Position numbers and translations under genes: made by a program
Notes under the pieces: model-generated
Told to the model about the DNA's origin: nothing
What the model saw: the letters and a program-made list of their open reading frames with translations, nothing else
The model's database searches: none
Part shown: positions 1 through 9,550 of the stretch, piece by piece
Layout of the letters: each line of letters opens with the position of its first letter
How positions within the stretch are numbered: the stretch's first letter is position 1
From: Prevotella sp. E15-22
Lineage (GTDB): Bacteria > Bacteroidota > Bacteroidia > Bacteroidales > Bacteroidaceae
Length of the DNA stretch: 64,000 bases
Assembly (NCBI RefSeq): GCF_023204875.1
Contig: NZ_CP096247.1
Coordinates: forward strand, 3,162,001 to 3,226,000
Direction of reading: 5' to 3'

Positions 1-2
1 CG

Positions 3-779
3 CAGATGAAGCACAAGGGCATGGGTAGCGACGTGGGACAGAGTCCTGAACTGGTAAAGACCTATACGGCCTGCGTGAAGCGAAACGTGAAGATTCCCGT
101 TATCCCCAAGATGACGCCCAACATCACCCATATCACAGAACCTGCCGAGGCCTGTCTGCAGGCAGGTGCCGACGCCATCTCGGCCATCAACACCATCAAA
201 TCGGTGACGATGGATACTGGTGCAGAGGTGGCTGGTCAGCGCACCATCTCGGGCTATTCAGGACGTGCCGTCCGTCCCATTGCCCTGCGCCATGTGCTGG
301 AACTGGCACAGATGCCAGAGAAGCCCGTATTGAGTGGCATTGGAGGCATAGAGACCTGGCGTGACGCCCTGGAGTTCATCCAACTAGGATGCAGCAATGT
401 TCAGGTGTGTACCGCCGTCATGCAGTATGGCTATCGCATCATCGACGACCTGGTGCTGGGTATGCGTCGTTATCTGGCTAAGCGTGGTCTGAAGTCGCTC
501 GCTCCACTCGTTGGCGAGTCACTGCCACTGTTCCTGAAGCCCGACTCGCTCAATCGCGATACCATCGTATATCCGAAGTTCAACCATGAGTTGTGCGTGG
601 GATGCGGCCGCTGTGAGATGTCGTGCAACGATGGCGGTCACCAGGCCATCGTCTTCGACCATGACAGTCGGCGTCCGCGACTCGTTGGCACCCGCTGCGT
701 GGGCTGCCATCTGTGCCGTCTGGTGTGTCCTGCTGGTGCTATTGGTCAGTCGAAGCGCGTGGCCCTGCGTCCGAAATAG
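3..779 (+). CDS. preA: NAD-dependent dihydropyrimidine dehydrogenase subunit PreA, 5'-truncated
   Basis: The C-terminal part of a dihydroorotate-dehydrogenase-like FMN barrel joined to a two-cluster ferredoxin domain. The barrel portion shows KIPVIPKMTPNI, a GADAISAINTI stretch and the phosphate-binding GIGGIETW. The tail carries two C-x2-C-x2-C-x3-C motifs (CVGCGRCEMSC and CVGCHLCRLVC), each expected to hold a 4Fe-4S cluster. This architecture matches PreA, which with PreT reduces uracil/thymine to dihydropyrimidines in the cytoplasm. The reading frame is open to the window edge, so the true start lies outside. A preT partner, if present, would be upstream. The alternative is another DHOD-ferredoxin fusion of unknown substrate. 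Confidence 0.75.
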   Translation, partial: QMKHKGMGSDVGQSPELVKTYTACVKRNVKIPVIPKMTPNITHITEPAEACLQAGADAISAINTIKSVTMDTGAEVAGQRTISGYSGRAVRPIALRHVLELAQMPEKPVLSGIGGIETWRDALEFIQLGCSNVQVCTAVMQYGYRIIDDLVLGMRRYLAKRGLKSLAPLVGESLPLFLKPDSLNRDTIVYPKFNHELCVGCGRCEMSCNDGGHQAIVFDHDSRRPRLVGTRCVGCHLCRLVCPAGAIGQSKRVALRPK

Positions 780-876
780 GCAACAAACACTTTTTTCCTT
801 GCAGATGGCCAACAGTAGACCTCTTCATATTTTTGTTTATTAACGTTTGTTTCTTGCGAGTAAGAGGAAAATGTCA

Positions 877-885
877 TAACTTTGC
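877..885 (+). promoter_or_regulatory. Bacteroidetes -7 promoter box
   Basis: TAACTTTGC, matching the Bacteroidetes -7 consensus TAnnTTTG, 22 nt before the start codon of the small exported protein. A weak -33 (TTCTTG) lies about 20 nt upstream. Confidence 0.6.
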
Positions 886-906
886 ACCCGCAAACAACAC
901 AAAAGA

Positions 907-1293
907 ATGAAGAAATGCTTTCACATCGGCCTGTCGATGCTGCTTTCGATGCTCCTATTGCTCATCGGAAGTGGCGTTAACATCATGCACTGCCACCACA
1001 CGGGAAGGATGAAGATTCTCACCGTGCTCAGCAGCGAGGCCATGCACGATGCGCATTGCAACCAGAACTTCTGCTGTGTCACGATGCAGCATGTGGAGTT
1101 GTCGCCTACGGAAACAGCTAAGACCGTCAAGCCCAACTTCCATGTGGTGCAACCCTTGCTGACCTTCCTGCCGAGTCTTGTGACAGGATGGCCAACACTT
1201 ACGGAACACAAGGCACCACAACGGTTCATGCCACAGGTGTGGAGGGGTAAGCCTCGCGCCTACTTGAACTTCATCCGAATATTGCTGATTTGA
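907..1293 (+). CDS. small exported Cys/His-rich protein, HYC_CC_PP-like
   Basis: 128 aa. An N-terminal hydrophobic segment (about residues 8-25) suggests export. It is followed by MHCHHTG (about 27-33) and HCNQNFCCV (about 52-60), a spacing of His/Cys that recalls the small Bacteroidetes HYC_CC_PP proteins often found beside metal-related TonB receptors. The gene has its own -7 promoter and is followed 100 bp later by a TonB receptor and an HMA protein, so a role in sensing or binding a metal is a reasonable inference, not shown. The family assignment is by motif pattern only. Confidence 0.5.
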   Translation: MKKCFHIGLSMLLSMLLLLIGSGVNIMHCHHTGRMKILTVLSSEAMHDAHCNQNFCCVTMQHVELSPTETAKTVKPNFHVVQPLLTFLPSLVTGWPTLTEHKAPQRFMPQVWRGKPRAYLNFIRILLI

Positions 1294-1393
1294 TTCTTTG
1301 ATATGAGTATCTAACATCTCTGAGCATCGTCGTGACGTTGCCCAGAAAAGTCATTGTATCATATTCACACAAAGAAACAAACATAGAAAAAGC

Positions 1394-3403
1394 ATGAAAC
1401 ATATTCTGACAAGCATCATCATGATGCTTTGTCTGCCTGCTATGGGACAAGAAACGACGCTCCAGCAGACAGATACCACCATTACGAAAACACAGAAACT
1501 GGACGACGTGACTATCACTTCACGCCGAGCCGGCACTCGCAAGATGGGAGGCGCCGTGAATGGTGTGATGATTCAAAAAGAGGAGTTGTTCAAGGCCGCC
1601 TGTTGCAACCTTGGCGAGAGCTTCACTACCAACCCATCCGTTGACGTGAACTATAGCGACGCTGCCACTGGCGCCAAGCAAATCAAACTTTTAGGATTGA
1701 GTGGCACCTATGTGCAGATGCTCACTGAGAACCTGCCAAACTTCCGCGGAGCGGCTGCGCCCTATGCGCTGGACTATGTGCCTGGTCCTTGGATGAGTGG
1801 CATTCAGGTGTCGAAAGGTGCCTCGTCGGTAAAGAACGGCTACGAGAGCATCACAGGACAGATTGATGTGGAGTATCTGAAACCAGAGGCCGACGAGGGC
1901 ATCACGGTAAACGTCTATGGCAACAGTAAGAGTCGTATGGATGCCAATGCCGATGCAAGCATCCATCTGAACGACAAACTAAATACGGTGCTACTGGCGC
2001 ACTATCAAGACGACTATGGTCATCACGATGAGAACAACGATGGTTTTCTCGACCAGGCCAACGTGCGTCAATGGAACCTGCAGAACCGCTGGAACTGGAA
2101 GGGACGTAACTATATTTTTCATGGTGGCATCGGCCTGATGAAGGAGAAGCGCGAAGGCGGACAGACGTCACACACCTCACATCTTTCACATTTATATAAA
2201 ATAGGCTTAGAGACCAACCGCTACGAGGGTTATATGAAGCACGCCTTTATCCTCGACCCCGCACACGGAACGAACATTGCCGTGATGGGTAGCGCCTCGA
2301 TGCATCAGTTGGACGCCAACTATGGTCACAAGGCCTATAACGTGGACGAAAAGAATGCCTATGCACAACTCCTCTTCGAGACATCATTCACGCCTCAGCA
2401 TAGTCTGTCGGCTGGTCTCTCGCTGAACCACGACTATCTGAATGAGAAGGGAGCAGTGATTGGCGAGAAGTGGACTGCCACAAAAGAAACGACCCCTGGC
2501 ATCTATGCCCAGTACACCTACAATCTGAACGAAAAAGTTGTGGCGATGGCTGGCTTGAGAGCCGACCATAGTAGTCGCTACGGCACCTTTGTAACACCAC
2601 GTTTCCACCTGAAGCTATCGCCCAACGAAGTGGTGAGCTTGCGTCTTTCGTTTGGCAAAGGCTATCGTTCTGTACATGCCCTGGCCGAGAACAACAACCT
2701 GTTGGCCAGTGGACGCCAGTTGGTCATCGACGACCTGAAGCAAGAAGAGGCTTGGAACTCTGGCCTCAGCAGCTCATTCTATATTCCCGTGTTCGGCAAA
2801 ACACTGAAGCTGAACGCTGAGTATTATCACACGCACTTTAGCAATCAGACAATCATCGACTACGACAGTAATCCAGCTGAGATTCGCATGAGCAACCTCG
2901 ACGGCAAATCGTATTCGAACACCATTCAGGTGGATGCCACCTACTCCGTGGTGCAAGGCTTGGAACTGACAGCAGCATGGCGTTGGAATGATGTGAAAAG
3001 TACCTATGGCGGTGAGTTGATGGAGAAGCCGCTAACCAGTCGATACAAGGGACTGGTCACTGCCAGCTACAAGACCCCACTTGGCATCTGGCAGTTTGAT
3101 GCCACCCTTCAGTTGAATGGTGGCGGACGCATGCCGACACCCGTTTCCGACGCTTCGGGGGCTCCCCTCTGGGACAGCCACTTCCACGGCTACGAGCAGG
3201 TATCGGCACAAATCACCCGCTGGTTCCGTCATTTCTCCGTCTATATTGGTGGCGAGAACCTCACAGGTTTCCGTCAGAAGCAATCCATCATTAATGCTGT
3301 CGATCCTTGGAGCAGCACTTTCGACCCCACCATGGTTTGGGGACCCGTGCATGGGGCCATGTTCTATGCCGGCATACGCGTGAATATAGGAAGAATGTAT
3401 TAA
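1394..3403 (+). CDS. TonB-dependent outer-membrane receptor, probably metal-related
   Basis: 669 aa with signal peptide (cleavage near GQETT), a TonB-box-like KLDDVTITSRR at about 36-46 and a plug domain. The plug includes ALDYVPGPWMSGIQVSKGASSVKNGYE-type sequence, typical of plugs before the barrel. The barrel ends in an aromatic-rich strand (YAGIRVNIGRMY). There is no CarboxypepD_reg N-terminal extension, so it is not a SusC. It lies between a Cys/His-rich exported protein and a periplasmic HMA protein 18 bp downstream, a gene set seen with heavy-metal or copper-linked receptors in Bacteroidetes. The substrate is inferred from context only. Confidence 0.85.
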   Translation: MKHILTSIIMMLCLPAMGQETTLQQTDTTITKTQKLDDVTITSRRAGTRKMGGAVNGVMIQKEELFKAACCNLGESFTTNPSVDVNYSDAATGAKQIKLLGLSGTYVQMLTENLPNFRGAAAPYALDYVPGPWMSGIQVSKGASSVKNGYESITGQIDVEYLKPEADEGITVNVYGNSKSRMDANADASIHLNDKLNTVLLAHYQDDYGHHDENNDGFLDQANVRQWNLQNRWNWKGRNYIFHGGIGLMKEKREGGQTSHTSHLSHLYKIGLETNRYEGYMKHAFILDPAHGTNIAVMGSASMHQLDANYGHKAYNVDEKNAYAQLLFETSFTPQHSLSAGLSLNHDYLNEKGAVIGEKWTATKETTPGIYAQYTYNLNEKVVAMAGLRADHSSRYGTFVTPRFHLKLSPNEVVSLRLSFGKGYRSVHALAENNNLLASGRQLVIDDLKQEEAWNSGLSSSFYIPVFGKTLKLNAEYYHTHFSNQTIIDYDSNPAEIRMSNLDGKSYSNTIQVDATYSVVQGLELTAAWRWNDVKSTYGGELMEKPLTSRYKGLVTASYKTPLGIWQFDATLQLNGGGRMPTPVSDASGAPLWDSHFHGYEQVSAQITRWFRHFSVYIGGENLTGFRQKQSIINAVDPWSSTFDPTMVWGPVHGAMFYAGIRVNIGRMY

Positions 3404-3421
3404 TCCAAAAACAAATAAACA

Positions 3422-3748
3422 ATGAAGAAGTTATTTATCTTTAGCGCCATGATGTTGACCGCAACGGTTGCACTGGCTAAGGACATCAAGACGGTGGTAC
3501 TGACCACCAACCCTGAGATGCACTGCGAGAATTGCGAGAAGAAGATCAAGAGTAACCTGCGCTTCGAAAAGGGCGTCAAAGCCATTGAAACCGACCTCTG
3601 CACCAAGATGGTCACCATCAAGTATGATGCCGACAAGACCAATGTCGACAACATCATCAAGGGATTCAAAAAGATTAAATACGAGGCAAAGGAGGTGAAG
3701 AACGCCCCCAAAAAGAGCGAAGGCACTCCCGTTTCAAACAAGAAATAA
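3422..3748 (+). CDS. periplasmic heavy-metal-associated (HMA) domain protein
   Basis: 108 aa. Signal peptide over residues 1-19 (cleavage after VALAK or ALA), then an HMA ferredoxin-like fold with the metal-binding motif MHCENC (M-x-C-x2-C) and the expected hydrophobic pattern (GVKAIETDL, MVTIKYD). The Lys-rich tail is probably unstructured. It starts 18 bp after the TonB receptor and is probably in the same operon. Exported HMA proteins bind soft metals such as copper. Its stop is only 3 bp from the stop of the convergent tcdA gene. Confidence 0.85.
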   Translation: MKKLFIFSAMMLTATVALAKDIKTVVLTTNPEMHCENCEKKIKSNLRFEKGVKAIETDLCTKMVTIKYDADKTNVDNIIKGFKKIKYEAKEVKNAPKKSEGTPVSNKK

Positions 3749-3751
3749 GGA

Positions 3752-4552
3752 TTATTCTGCCGTTGCGTCCTGAACAACGAGACCTGCCAGCATAAAGCCG
3801 AAGATGGCTGTGATATGAGCTAAGGTTCCGTTAATCTGGGCTTTCGAAGAACACCACTCATGGTTCAGGAGACTCTGGTCGCCTGGACCATTTTTTGCTT
3901 TGGGGCACATACACTGCTCTGTGCCACAGGTGGCGTTCTGGCCGCGGTTCTCCAGCAGTTCATCGCTATAGACGCACTGGAACTTGCGTTTAGGGAATAG
4001 CTTCTGTGACTTGAACTTCTTTCGTAAGGCGCGTGCCAGAGGGTCGCCTTGTACTTTCCAAAACTCAGTGACCTTGATGCGCGTTGGATCGAGCTTCAAC
4101 GCAGCGCCCATCGACGAAAAGAACTTAGCCTTTGTCTTGCAGGCCAAAAGGATAAGGGCAGCCTTGTCTTTCAGCGAGTCGATGGCGTCGATAATATAAT
4201 CATAGGTATCGAGTTCAAAACTCTCGGCAGTTTCTTCCGAGAAGATTTGTTGCAGGGCGGTAATCTCGGCCTTGGGGTTGATGCTGAGCAGGCGCTCCTT
4301 CAGAGCATCCACCTTCACCTGTCCAACGGTCTTGGTGGTGGCCATCAGCTGACGATTGATGTTGGTGATGCACACGCGATCGGAGTCGACAATCGTCAAC
4401 TGGCGTATACCACTACGCACCAGACTCTCGGCACACCACGAGCCTACGCCGCCTACACCAAAGATAATCACACGCTTTTGGGCAATGCGGTCCATCGCCT
4501 CATTACCCAGCAGCAACTCACTCCTACGAAATATTGCACTATCTATTGCCAT
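3752..4552 (-). CDS. tcdA: tRNA threonylcarbamoyladenosine dehydratase TcdA (ThiF/MoeB/HesA family)
   Basis: 266 aa E1-like ATPase. The N-terminal Rossmann motif GVGGVGSWCAESLVRSG and the VDSDRVCITNINRQ segment bind ATP. NINRQ and the following KVDALKERLLSINP are standard for this family. Cys-rich segments (NATCGTEQCMC) sit in the C-terminal half. TcdA cyclises t6A at position 37 of ANN-decoding tRNAs to ct6A. Length is as expected. It is transcribed from its own -7 box (4570-4577), divergent from the SusC gene. Confidence 0.88.
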   Translation of the reverse strand: MAIDSAIFRRSELLLGNEAMDRIAQKRVIIFGVGGVGSWCAESLVRSGIRQLTIVDSDRVCITNINRQLMATTKTVGQVKVDALKERLLSINPKAEITALQQIFSEETAESFELDTYDYIIDAIDSLKDKAALILLACKTKAKFFSSMGAALKLDPTRIKVTEFWKVQGDPLARALRKKFKSQKLFPKRKFQCVYSDELLENRGQNATCGTEQCMCPKAKNGPGDQSLLNHEWCSSKAQINGTLAHITAIFGFMLAGLVVQDATAE

Positions 4553-4569
4553 CGTTTAATTTTTGGGTA

Positions 4570-4577
4570 CAAAGGTA
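4570..4577 (-). promoter_or_regulatory. -7 box for tcdA
   Basis: CAAAGGTA on the plus strand, i.e. TACCTTTG on the minus strand, 17 nt before the tcdA start codon. Confidence 0.55.
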
Positions 4578-4686
4578 CTGCTTTTCCATCAAAAAAGGCT
4601 CCAAAAACCATTAAAATCAGCAATATACCACACTCATGGTACACGAATGCCATAGAAAAGGGATTGTGAGGGCACAAGAAACGGCG

Positions 4687-4695
4687 TACCTTTGC
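4687..4695 (+). promoter_or_regulatory. -7 box for the SusC/SusD operon
   Basis: TACCTTTGC followed by ACCG, giving a leader of about 30 nt before the SusC ATG at 4730. Confidence 0.6.
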
Positions 4696-4729
4696 ACCGT
4701 TGAATTGATTTAATAGTAAAGGATAAGGT

Positions 4730-7700
4730 ATGAAGCATTTTCTGATAACACGTTTTCTCTTAATAACGATAGCCATTGTTTTCCATCATACGGCATCGGC
4801 AACCCCCATCTCTGGTAAGGTGGCCGATGCCGAAACGGGTGAGGCTATTATTGGTGCCACCATCTACAATGCCAGCAGCAAAATAGGCGTAGTGTCCGAT
4901 GCTGAGGGACGTTTCCGAATCGATGTCGCCACTTTCCCCTCGCAGCTCAAGATAAGCTACATGGGATATGAACAGAAGATTATCAGCGTGAAGGGTGATG
5001 ATGGTGATCTGGTGGTGAAGTTAAAGGAAGAGGACCACAACCTCAACGAGGTCGTTGTTGTGGGTTACGGCACACAGAAGCGCACCCAACTGACGGGTAG
5101 CGTGGTCAGCATCAGTCAGGACGTTCTGAAAAACAACGTGTTGCCCACCCTCGACGGACTGCTCAGCGGATCGGTGGCAGGCGTACAGGTGACCACCTCG
5201 GGACAGCCTGGCAGTGGTTCCTCTATCCGTATTCGAGGCGGCAACTCTATCAGTGCCAACAACGAGCCCCTCTATGTGATTGACGGCTTCCTTTATTATA
5301 AGGAGAGCGGCACACTGAGCACCGGCGAACGTGGCACCGGCATCAGCGGTGGCATCAGTCCACTGAGTCTTATCAACCCCGCCGACATCGAGTCGATTGA
5401 GGTTCTCAAGGACGTATCGGCTACGGCTATCTATGGCTCACGCGGTGCTAATGGTGTGATTATGGTTACGACGAAGAAAGGCCGTCGCGACAAGACCACC
5501 ATCAAATATGGCTACCAACTGACCTTTGGCAGTCCTTCAAAGAAACTCAGCGTGCTCAACGCCACAGAATGGGCTCGCTATCAAAAGCAATACTTTTATA
5601 ATAAAGGTGGCTATACCGACGAACAGATTGATGCCCTGGGAGCAGGTACCGACTGGCAGGATGCCGTACTCAGAAACACGGTCAGCCAGTCACACAATGT
5701 GACTATCAGCGGCGGTGACGACCGTACACGCTTTCTGCTGACTGGTAACATCACCGACCAGGAAGGCATTGTGCTGAACACAGGGTTCAACCGCTCTGCT
5801 GTACGACTGAACATTGATCGTAAACTTACCGAGAAACTCAGCGTTGAGACAGCACTTAACGTGAGTCGTAACAAGCAAGACGGACTCACCACAACCACGG
5901 GGGTGACATTCAACTCGTCGCCCTATCAGGGAGGCATCACCAATTCGCTGACCTATGCCTTGCTCATGCCACCTGTGGTGCCTATCTATAAGGCTGATGG
6001 CTCGTATAATTACACGAACCCTTATGAATATGCGTATTTTGCTATGGGCGACATTGCCGCCAACCCCGTGTCTGACCTGGAGAACAGTGTGGCACAGTCG
6101 GTAAGCGATGATGTGATTGGCAACATCAACCTGAACTATGAGTTTGTTAAGGGACTTCTGGGTAAAGCCAGCCTGGGCTTCGACATCGACAACCTCACGC
6201 AGAACTATTTTGCGCCCCACTACACGGCACTGGGACTGGCCAACGGCGGTACGGGCAGCATTGCCAAGCGCCGACTGGAGACCTGGCAGACGGAATTTAC
6301 GCTGAACTACAAGCGCCAACTGGGCTCAGACCACTTTATCGACGCACTTGTGGGCTATACCTATCAGACCACCAACCGCACACAGCTCATCGGTTCGTCG
6401 AGCAAATATACCGATGAGAGTCTGAAGCAGAACAACCTCTCGGGCGGCAGTCAGTATGCAGCTCCCGTGTCGGGCGAAAGTTCTTCGAACCTGCATTCAC
6501 TGATTGGACGCGTTAACTACACACTGCTTGAACGATATAATGCCACCGCCACGATACGTGCTGACCGTTCGTCGCGTTTCTCGCAAAATCATAACTGGGG
6601 CTTCTTCCCTTCTATCGGCCTGTCGTGGAACGTCAACCGCGAATCGTTTCTCAGTAACGCGACGTGGCTCAGCGACCTGAAGGTGCGCGGCTCAGTGGGA
6701 ACAGTGGGTAACCAGGAGATTGGCGACTATCTGTACTCTACATCCTATACAACGAGCACCACTGGTGGCAATGTGCACTATACCAAGTCGAATGCTGCCA
6801 ACAGCAAACTGAAATGGGAGACAACCGTATCGGCCAACATCGGTATTGATGCCACGCTTTGGGATGGTCTTGTGACCCTGACAGCCGATTTCTATCACAA
6901 GAAGACGAACGACCTGCTGCTCACCGTTCCTGTCGATGTGGCTAAATATGGCGTATCATCGCAACTACAGAACATCGGCAACGTCGAGAACAAAGGTTTT
7001 GAACTGGCATTGGGAGTGACACCCTTCAGAGAACGACAGCTCACCTGGAATATCCAAGGTAACCTGGCTTACAACAAAAACGAGATAACGAATCTTGGCA
7101 ATCATCAGGAACTGAACACCAACAATTACTCCATTCTACGAAAAGGAGAAGCGGTGGGCTCATTCTACGGACTGGTGTTCGACGGCGTGGTGCAGGCAGA
7201 CGAAGACATCAGTAAACTGCCCACCCAAAACGGCAGCAAGCCCAAGGTGGGTGAAGAGAAATTCCGAGATATCAATAACGACGGCAAGGTGAACGAATAC
7301 GACCGTGTGATCTTAGGACATGCACAACCGAATGTCACCTACGGCTTGTCAACAAGTCTGAAATACAAGCAACTGGACGTGTTCGTACAGTTTCAGGGAA
7401 CGGCAAACGGACATATCTATAACGCACTGCGCAGAACATTGGAGAGTCCTACGGACTGCTATAACGTATCGTCGGTTATCCTTGACAGTTGGACGGCCAA
7501 TAATCCCACCAACGACTATCCCGCTGTCAGCGATGTACGCCCCTACAACTACATAGACAGCCGTTTTGTGGAGAACGCCGACTACTTTAAGCTGAAGACA
7601 CTGACCATAGGTTATCAAGTGGGCGCATCACTCCTGAAGCCGCTCAAGATAGACGGCATACGACTCTATGCCACAGCCACGAATCTGTTCACTCTGACCG

Positions 7701-7798
7701 GATACAAAGGCTACGAGCCCGAGATACAAAGTGGTGTGGACCGTGGCGACTATCCCGCCGCACGCTGTTTTACATTGGGTGCAGAGGTTACCTTCTGA
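4730..7798 (+). CDS. SusC/RagA-family TonB-linked outer-membrane protein
   Basis: 1022 aa. Signal peptide to about residue 24. CarboxypepD_reg beta-sandwich at about 27-105 (ISGKVADAETGEAIIGATI), then the family signature NEVVVVGYGTQKR at about 106-118 as TonB box. The plug domain contains IRIRGGNSI, the diagnostic IESIEVLKDVSATAIYGSRG and NGVIMVTTKKG, followed by a 22-strand-type barrel. It forms a lidded transporter with the SusD partner encoded 65 bp downstream. The cluster holds no glycoside hydrolase or peptidase, and its other members (YtkA-like lipoprotein, second TonB receptor) point away from an ordinary glycan locus. The substrate is unknown. Confidence 0.93.
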   Translation: MKHFLITRFLLITIAIVFHHTASATPISGKVADAETGEAIIGATIYNASSKIGVVSDAEGRFRIDVATFPSQLKISYMGYEQKIISVKGDDGDLVVKLKEEDHNLNEVVVVGYGTQKRTQLTGSVVSISQDVLKNNVLPTLDGLLSGSVAGVQVTTSGQPGSGSSIRIRGGNSISANNEPLYVIDGFLYYKESGTLSTGERGTGISGGISPLSLINPADIESIEVLKDVSATAIYGSRGANGVIMVTTKKGRRDKTTIKYGYQLTFGSPSKKLSVLNATEWARYQKQYFYNKGGYTDEQIDALGAGTDWQDAVLRNTVSQSHNVTISGGDDRTRFLLTGNITDQEGIVLNTGFNRSAVRLNIDRKLTEKLSVETALNVSRNKQDGLTTTTGVTFNSSPYQGGITNSLTYALLMPPVVPIYKADGSYNYTNPYEYAYFAMGDIAANPVSDLENSVAQSVSDDVIGNINLNYEFVKGLLGKASLGFDIDNLTQNYFAPHYTALGLANGGTGSIAKRRLETWQTEFTLNYKRQLGSDHFIDALVGYTYQTTNRTQLIGSSSKYTDESLKQNNLSGGSQYAAPVSGESSSNLHSLIGRVNYTLLERYNATATIRADRSSRFSQNHNWGFFPSIGLSWNVNRESFLSNATWLSDLKVRGSVGTVGNQEIGDYLYSTSYTTSTTGGNVHYTKSNAANSKLKWETTVSANIGIDATLWDGLVTLTADFYHKKTNDLLLTVPVDVAKYGVSSQLQNIGNVENKGFELALGVTPFRERQLTWNIQGNLAYNKNEITNLGNHQELNTNNYSILRKGEAVGSFYGLVFDGVVQADEDISKLPTQNGSKPKVGEEKFRDINNDGKVNEYDRVILGHAQPNVTYGLSTSLKYKQLDVFVQFQGTANGHIYNALRRTLESPTDCYNVSSVILDSWTANNPTNDYPAVSDVRPYNYIDSRFVENADYFKLKTLTIGYQVGASLLKPLKIDGIRLYATATNLFTLTGYKGYEPEIQSGVDRGDYPAARCFTLGAEVTF

Positions 7799-7863
7799 TT
7801 ATTCACTCGTTTTCATTATACCATTTCTTCATATAGTAGTTAATTAAAAAAACAAGGACGATT

Positions 7864-9474
7864 ATGGAAAAGATTAACAAAACTTTAGTTGGTGCACTTG
7901 TAGCACTTTCTGTTTCAGGAGTTGTTACCACATCTTGCAGCAGTGACAACAACGACGATGCAAACACTATTAACACGGGTGTAGAGACCATTAACGACGA
8001 ACAAGCACTGGCACTGGCCGACAACGCTTTGTTTGAGTACTATCACAAGGCCTTCGGTTTGTCGTTCATCGTAGAGACCTTCACCTCGAAGACACACTCT
8101 TTTGAGGGACCTGAGAGTGCTGACGGACCACTGATCAGCCGACATGAGCTGACTCCCACCAACGTCTATTTCGTCAATCGCTGGTATAACAAGAACTCAG
8201 CCATTGCCAACGCTAACGAGGCTATCGAGAAAATTTCTGCAGCAACTGGTGTCAGCCAGCAAACCAAGCAGGTTGCTATTGCCCGCGCCAAACTGGCCCG
8301 CGCACTGGCCTATCATGTGCTGGTAAGACTGTGGGGCGAGGTGCCTCTCTATACCACCACAGACGGCGACACCAAGACACGTGCCAGCATTGATAAAATC
8401 TACGAACAGATTGTGGCCGATCTTGAAGATGCTGCCAACGGACTGCCCGCCACATCCAATCTGCCTTCTGTTCCCACCAAGGCTGCTGCCTACGGTCTGC
8501 TGTCGAGAGTCTATCTGGACTGGGGAAGCAATCCTCTGACCTTTGAACAGGTGAAAGACATTGAAAACAGTACCACCGACCCAACTCCCTCATACACGAA
8601 CAGTCGCCTGGAGAAAGCTGTGGAATATGCCAATAAGGTTACGGGCTATAGCCTCAACAGCGACTTCGCCAGCATCTGGGGTAAAGACAACGAGGCTGTC
8701 AAGGACGAGAAGATCCTGACCTTTGTTCATGACGGCGATGCCGTGGGCACTGGCAACCACCAGGTTCACTGCTCATGGACCTTCGGCTTTAATGTAGAAC
8801 AGGAGAACCACCTCTCACCCGCACAAGACAGTTTCCTGGCCGCATGGGACAAGAACGATACGCGTCGCGACGTGAGCTATATCGACTCACTCTATGATAC
8901 AGACGGAGACAGCATTGCCCTGTTCCGCGCTCCCATCACCCTGCCCCGCTATGGTAAGTTTGTTGACCGCGGTTCTGAAGGTCCTGGCGAGTGCTACAAG
9001 CTCAACGACCTGGACCGCATTGAGCTGCGCTATGCCGAGGTATTGCTCAACAAAGCAGAGGCACTGGTTCTTCTTGGCAGAGCCAACGAGGCTGTTGATC
9101 CCATCAACCAACTACGCAAGCGTGCCTATGGCAACGACTCACACAACCTGTCGACGGTTACACTCGACGATGTGAAACGTGAATGGGGACTGGAGTTCGT
9201 TTACGAGCAGAAAGAATGGTTTAACCTGGCTCGCTGGAAGGAAGTTATCAAGGATCTGGAGAGCGTAAAAGACAACGAATATTTTGATGACAGCTATGCA
9301 AATGCCGGTAGCATTGGTCGCAACGGTAAGGTGGTCAACGAATTCTTTGCCAAGACCTACAAGCATCTGCATGCTAAATACGAGAACCGTCAGGGCAAGT
9401 ACTACCGCTTCCCCATCCCTGTAGGTAAGAGCGGTGAGGATCTGGGCATTAAGCCTCAGAACCCCGGCTATTAA
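7864..9474 (+). CDS. SusD/RagB-family surface lipoprotein
   Basis: 536 aa. Lipoprotein signal with lipobox VVTTSC (Cys at about residue 25) followed by an acidic SSDNNDD stretch that fits surface export in Bacteroidetes. SusD-type TPR-rich body: ARALAYHVLVRLWGEVPLY, AAYGLLSRVYLDWG and the C-terminal RYAEVLLNKAEALVLLG and REWGLEFVYEQKEWFNLARW segments are standard for the family. It pairs with the SusC encoded immediately upstream and would cap the transporter and bind the ligand. Confidence 0.92.
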   Translation: MEKINKTLVGALVALSVSGVVTTSCSSDNNDDANTINTGVETINDEQALALADNALFEYYHKAFGLSFIVETFTSKTHSFEGPESADGPLISRHELTPTNVYFVNRWYNKNSAIANANEAIEKISAATGVSQQTKQVAIARAKLARALAYHVLVRLWGEVPLYTTTDGDTKTRASIDKIYEQIVADLEDAANGLPATSNLPSVPTKAAAYGLLSRVYLDWGSNPLTFEQVKDIENSTTDPTPSYTNSRLEKAVEYANKVTGYSLNSDFASIWGKDNEAVKDEKILTFVHDGDAVGTGNHQVHCSWTFGFNVEQENHLSPAQDSFLAAWDKNDTRRDVSYIDSLYDTDGDSIALFRAPITLPRYGKFVDRGSEGPGECYKLNDLDRIELRYAEVLLNKAEALVLLGRANEAVDPINQLRKRAYGNDSHNLSTVTLDDVKREWGLEFVYEQKEWFNLARWKEVIKDLESVKDNEYFDDSYANAGSIGRNGKVVNEFFAKTYKHLHAKYENRQGKYYRFPIPVGKSGEDLGIKPQNPGY

Positions 9475-9550
9475 TTCTCGCTGTCAACGCTGTTTCGCCA
9501 TACCCGAAACATTTATATCTCACATATAACAGATAAAAAGAAAGATGATT

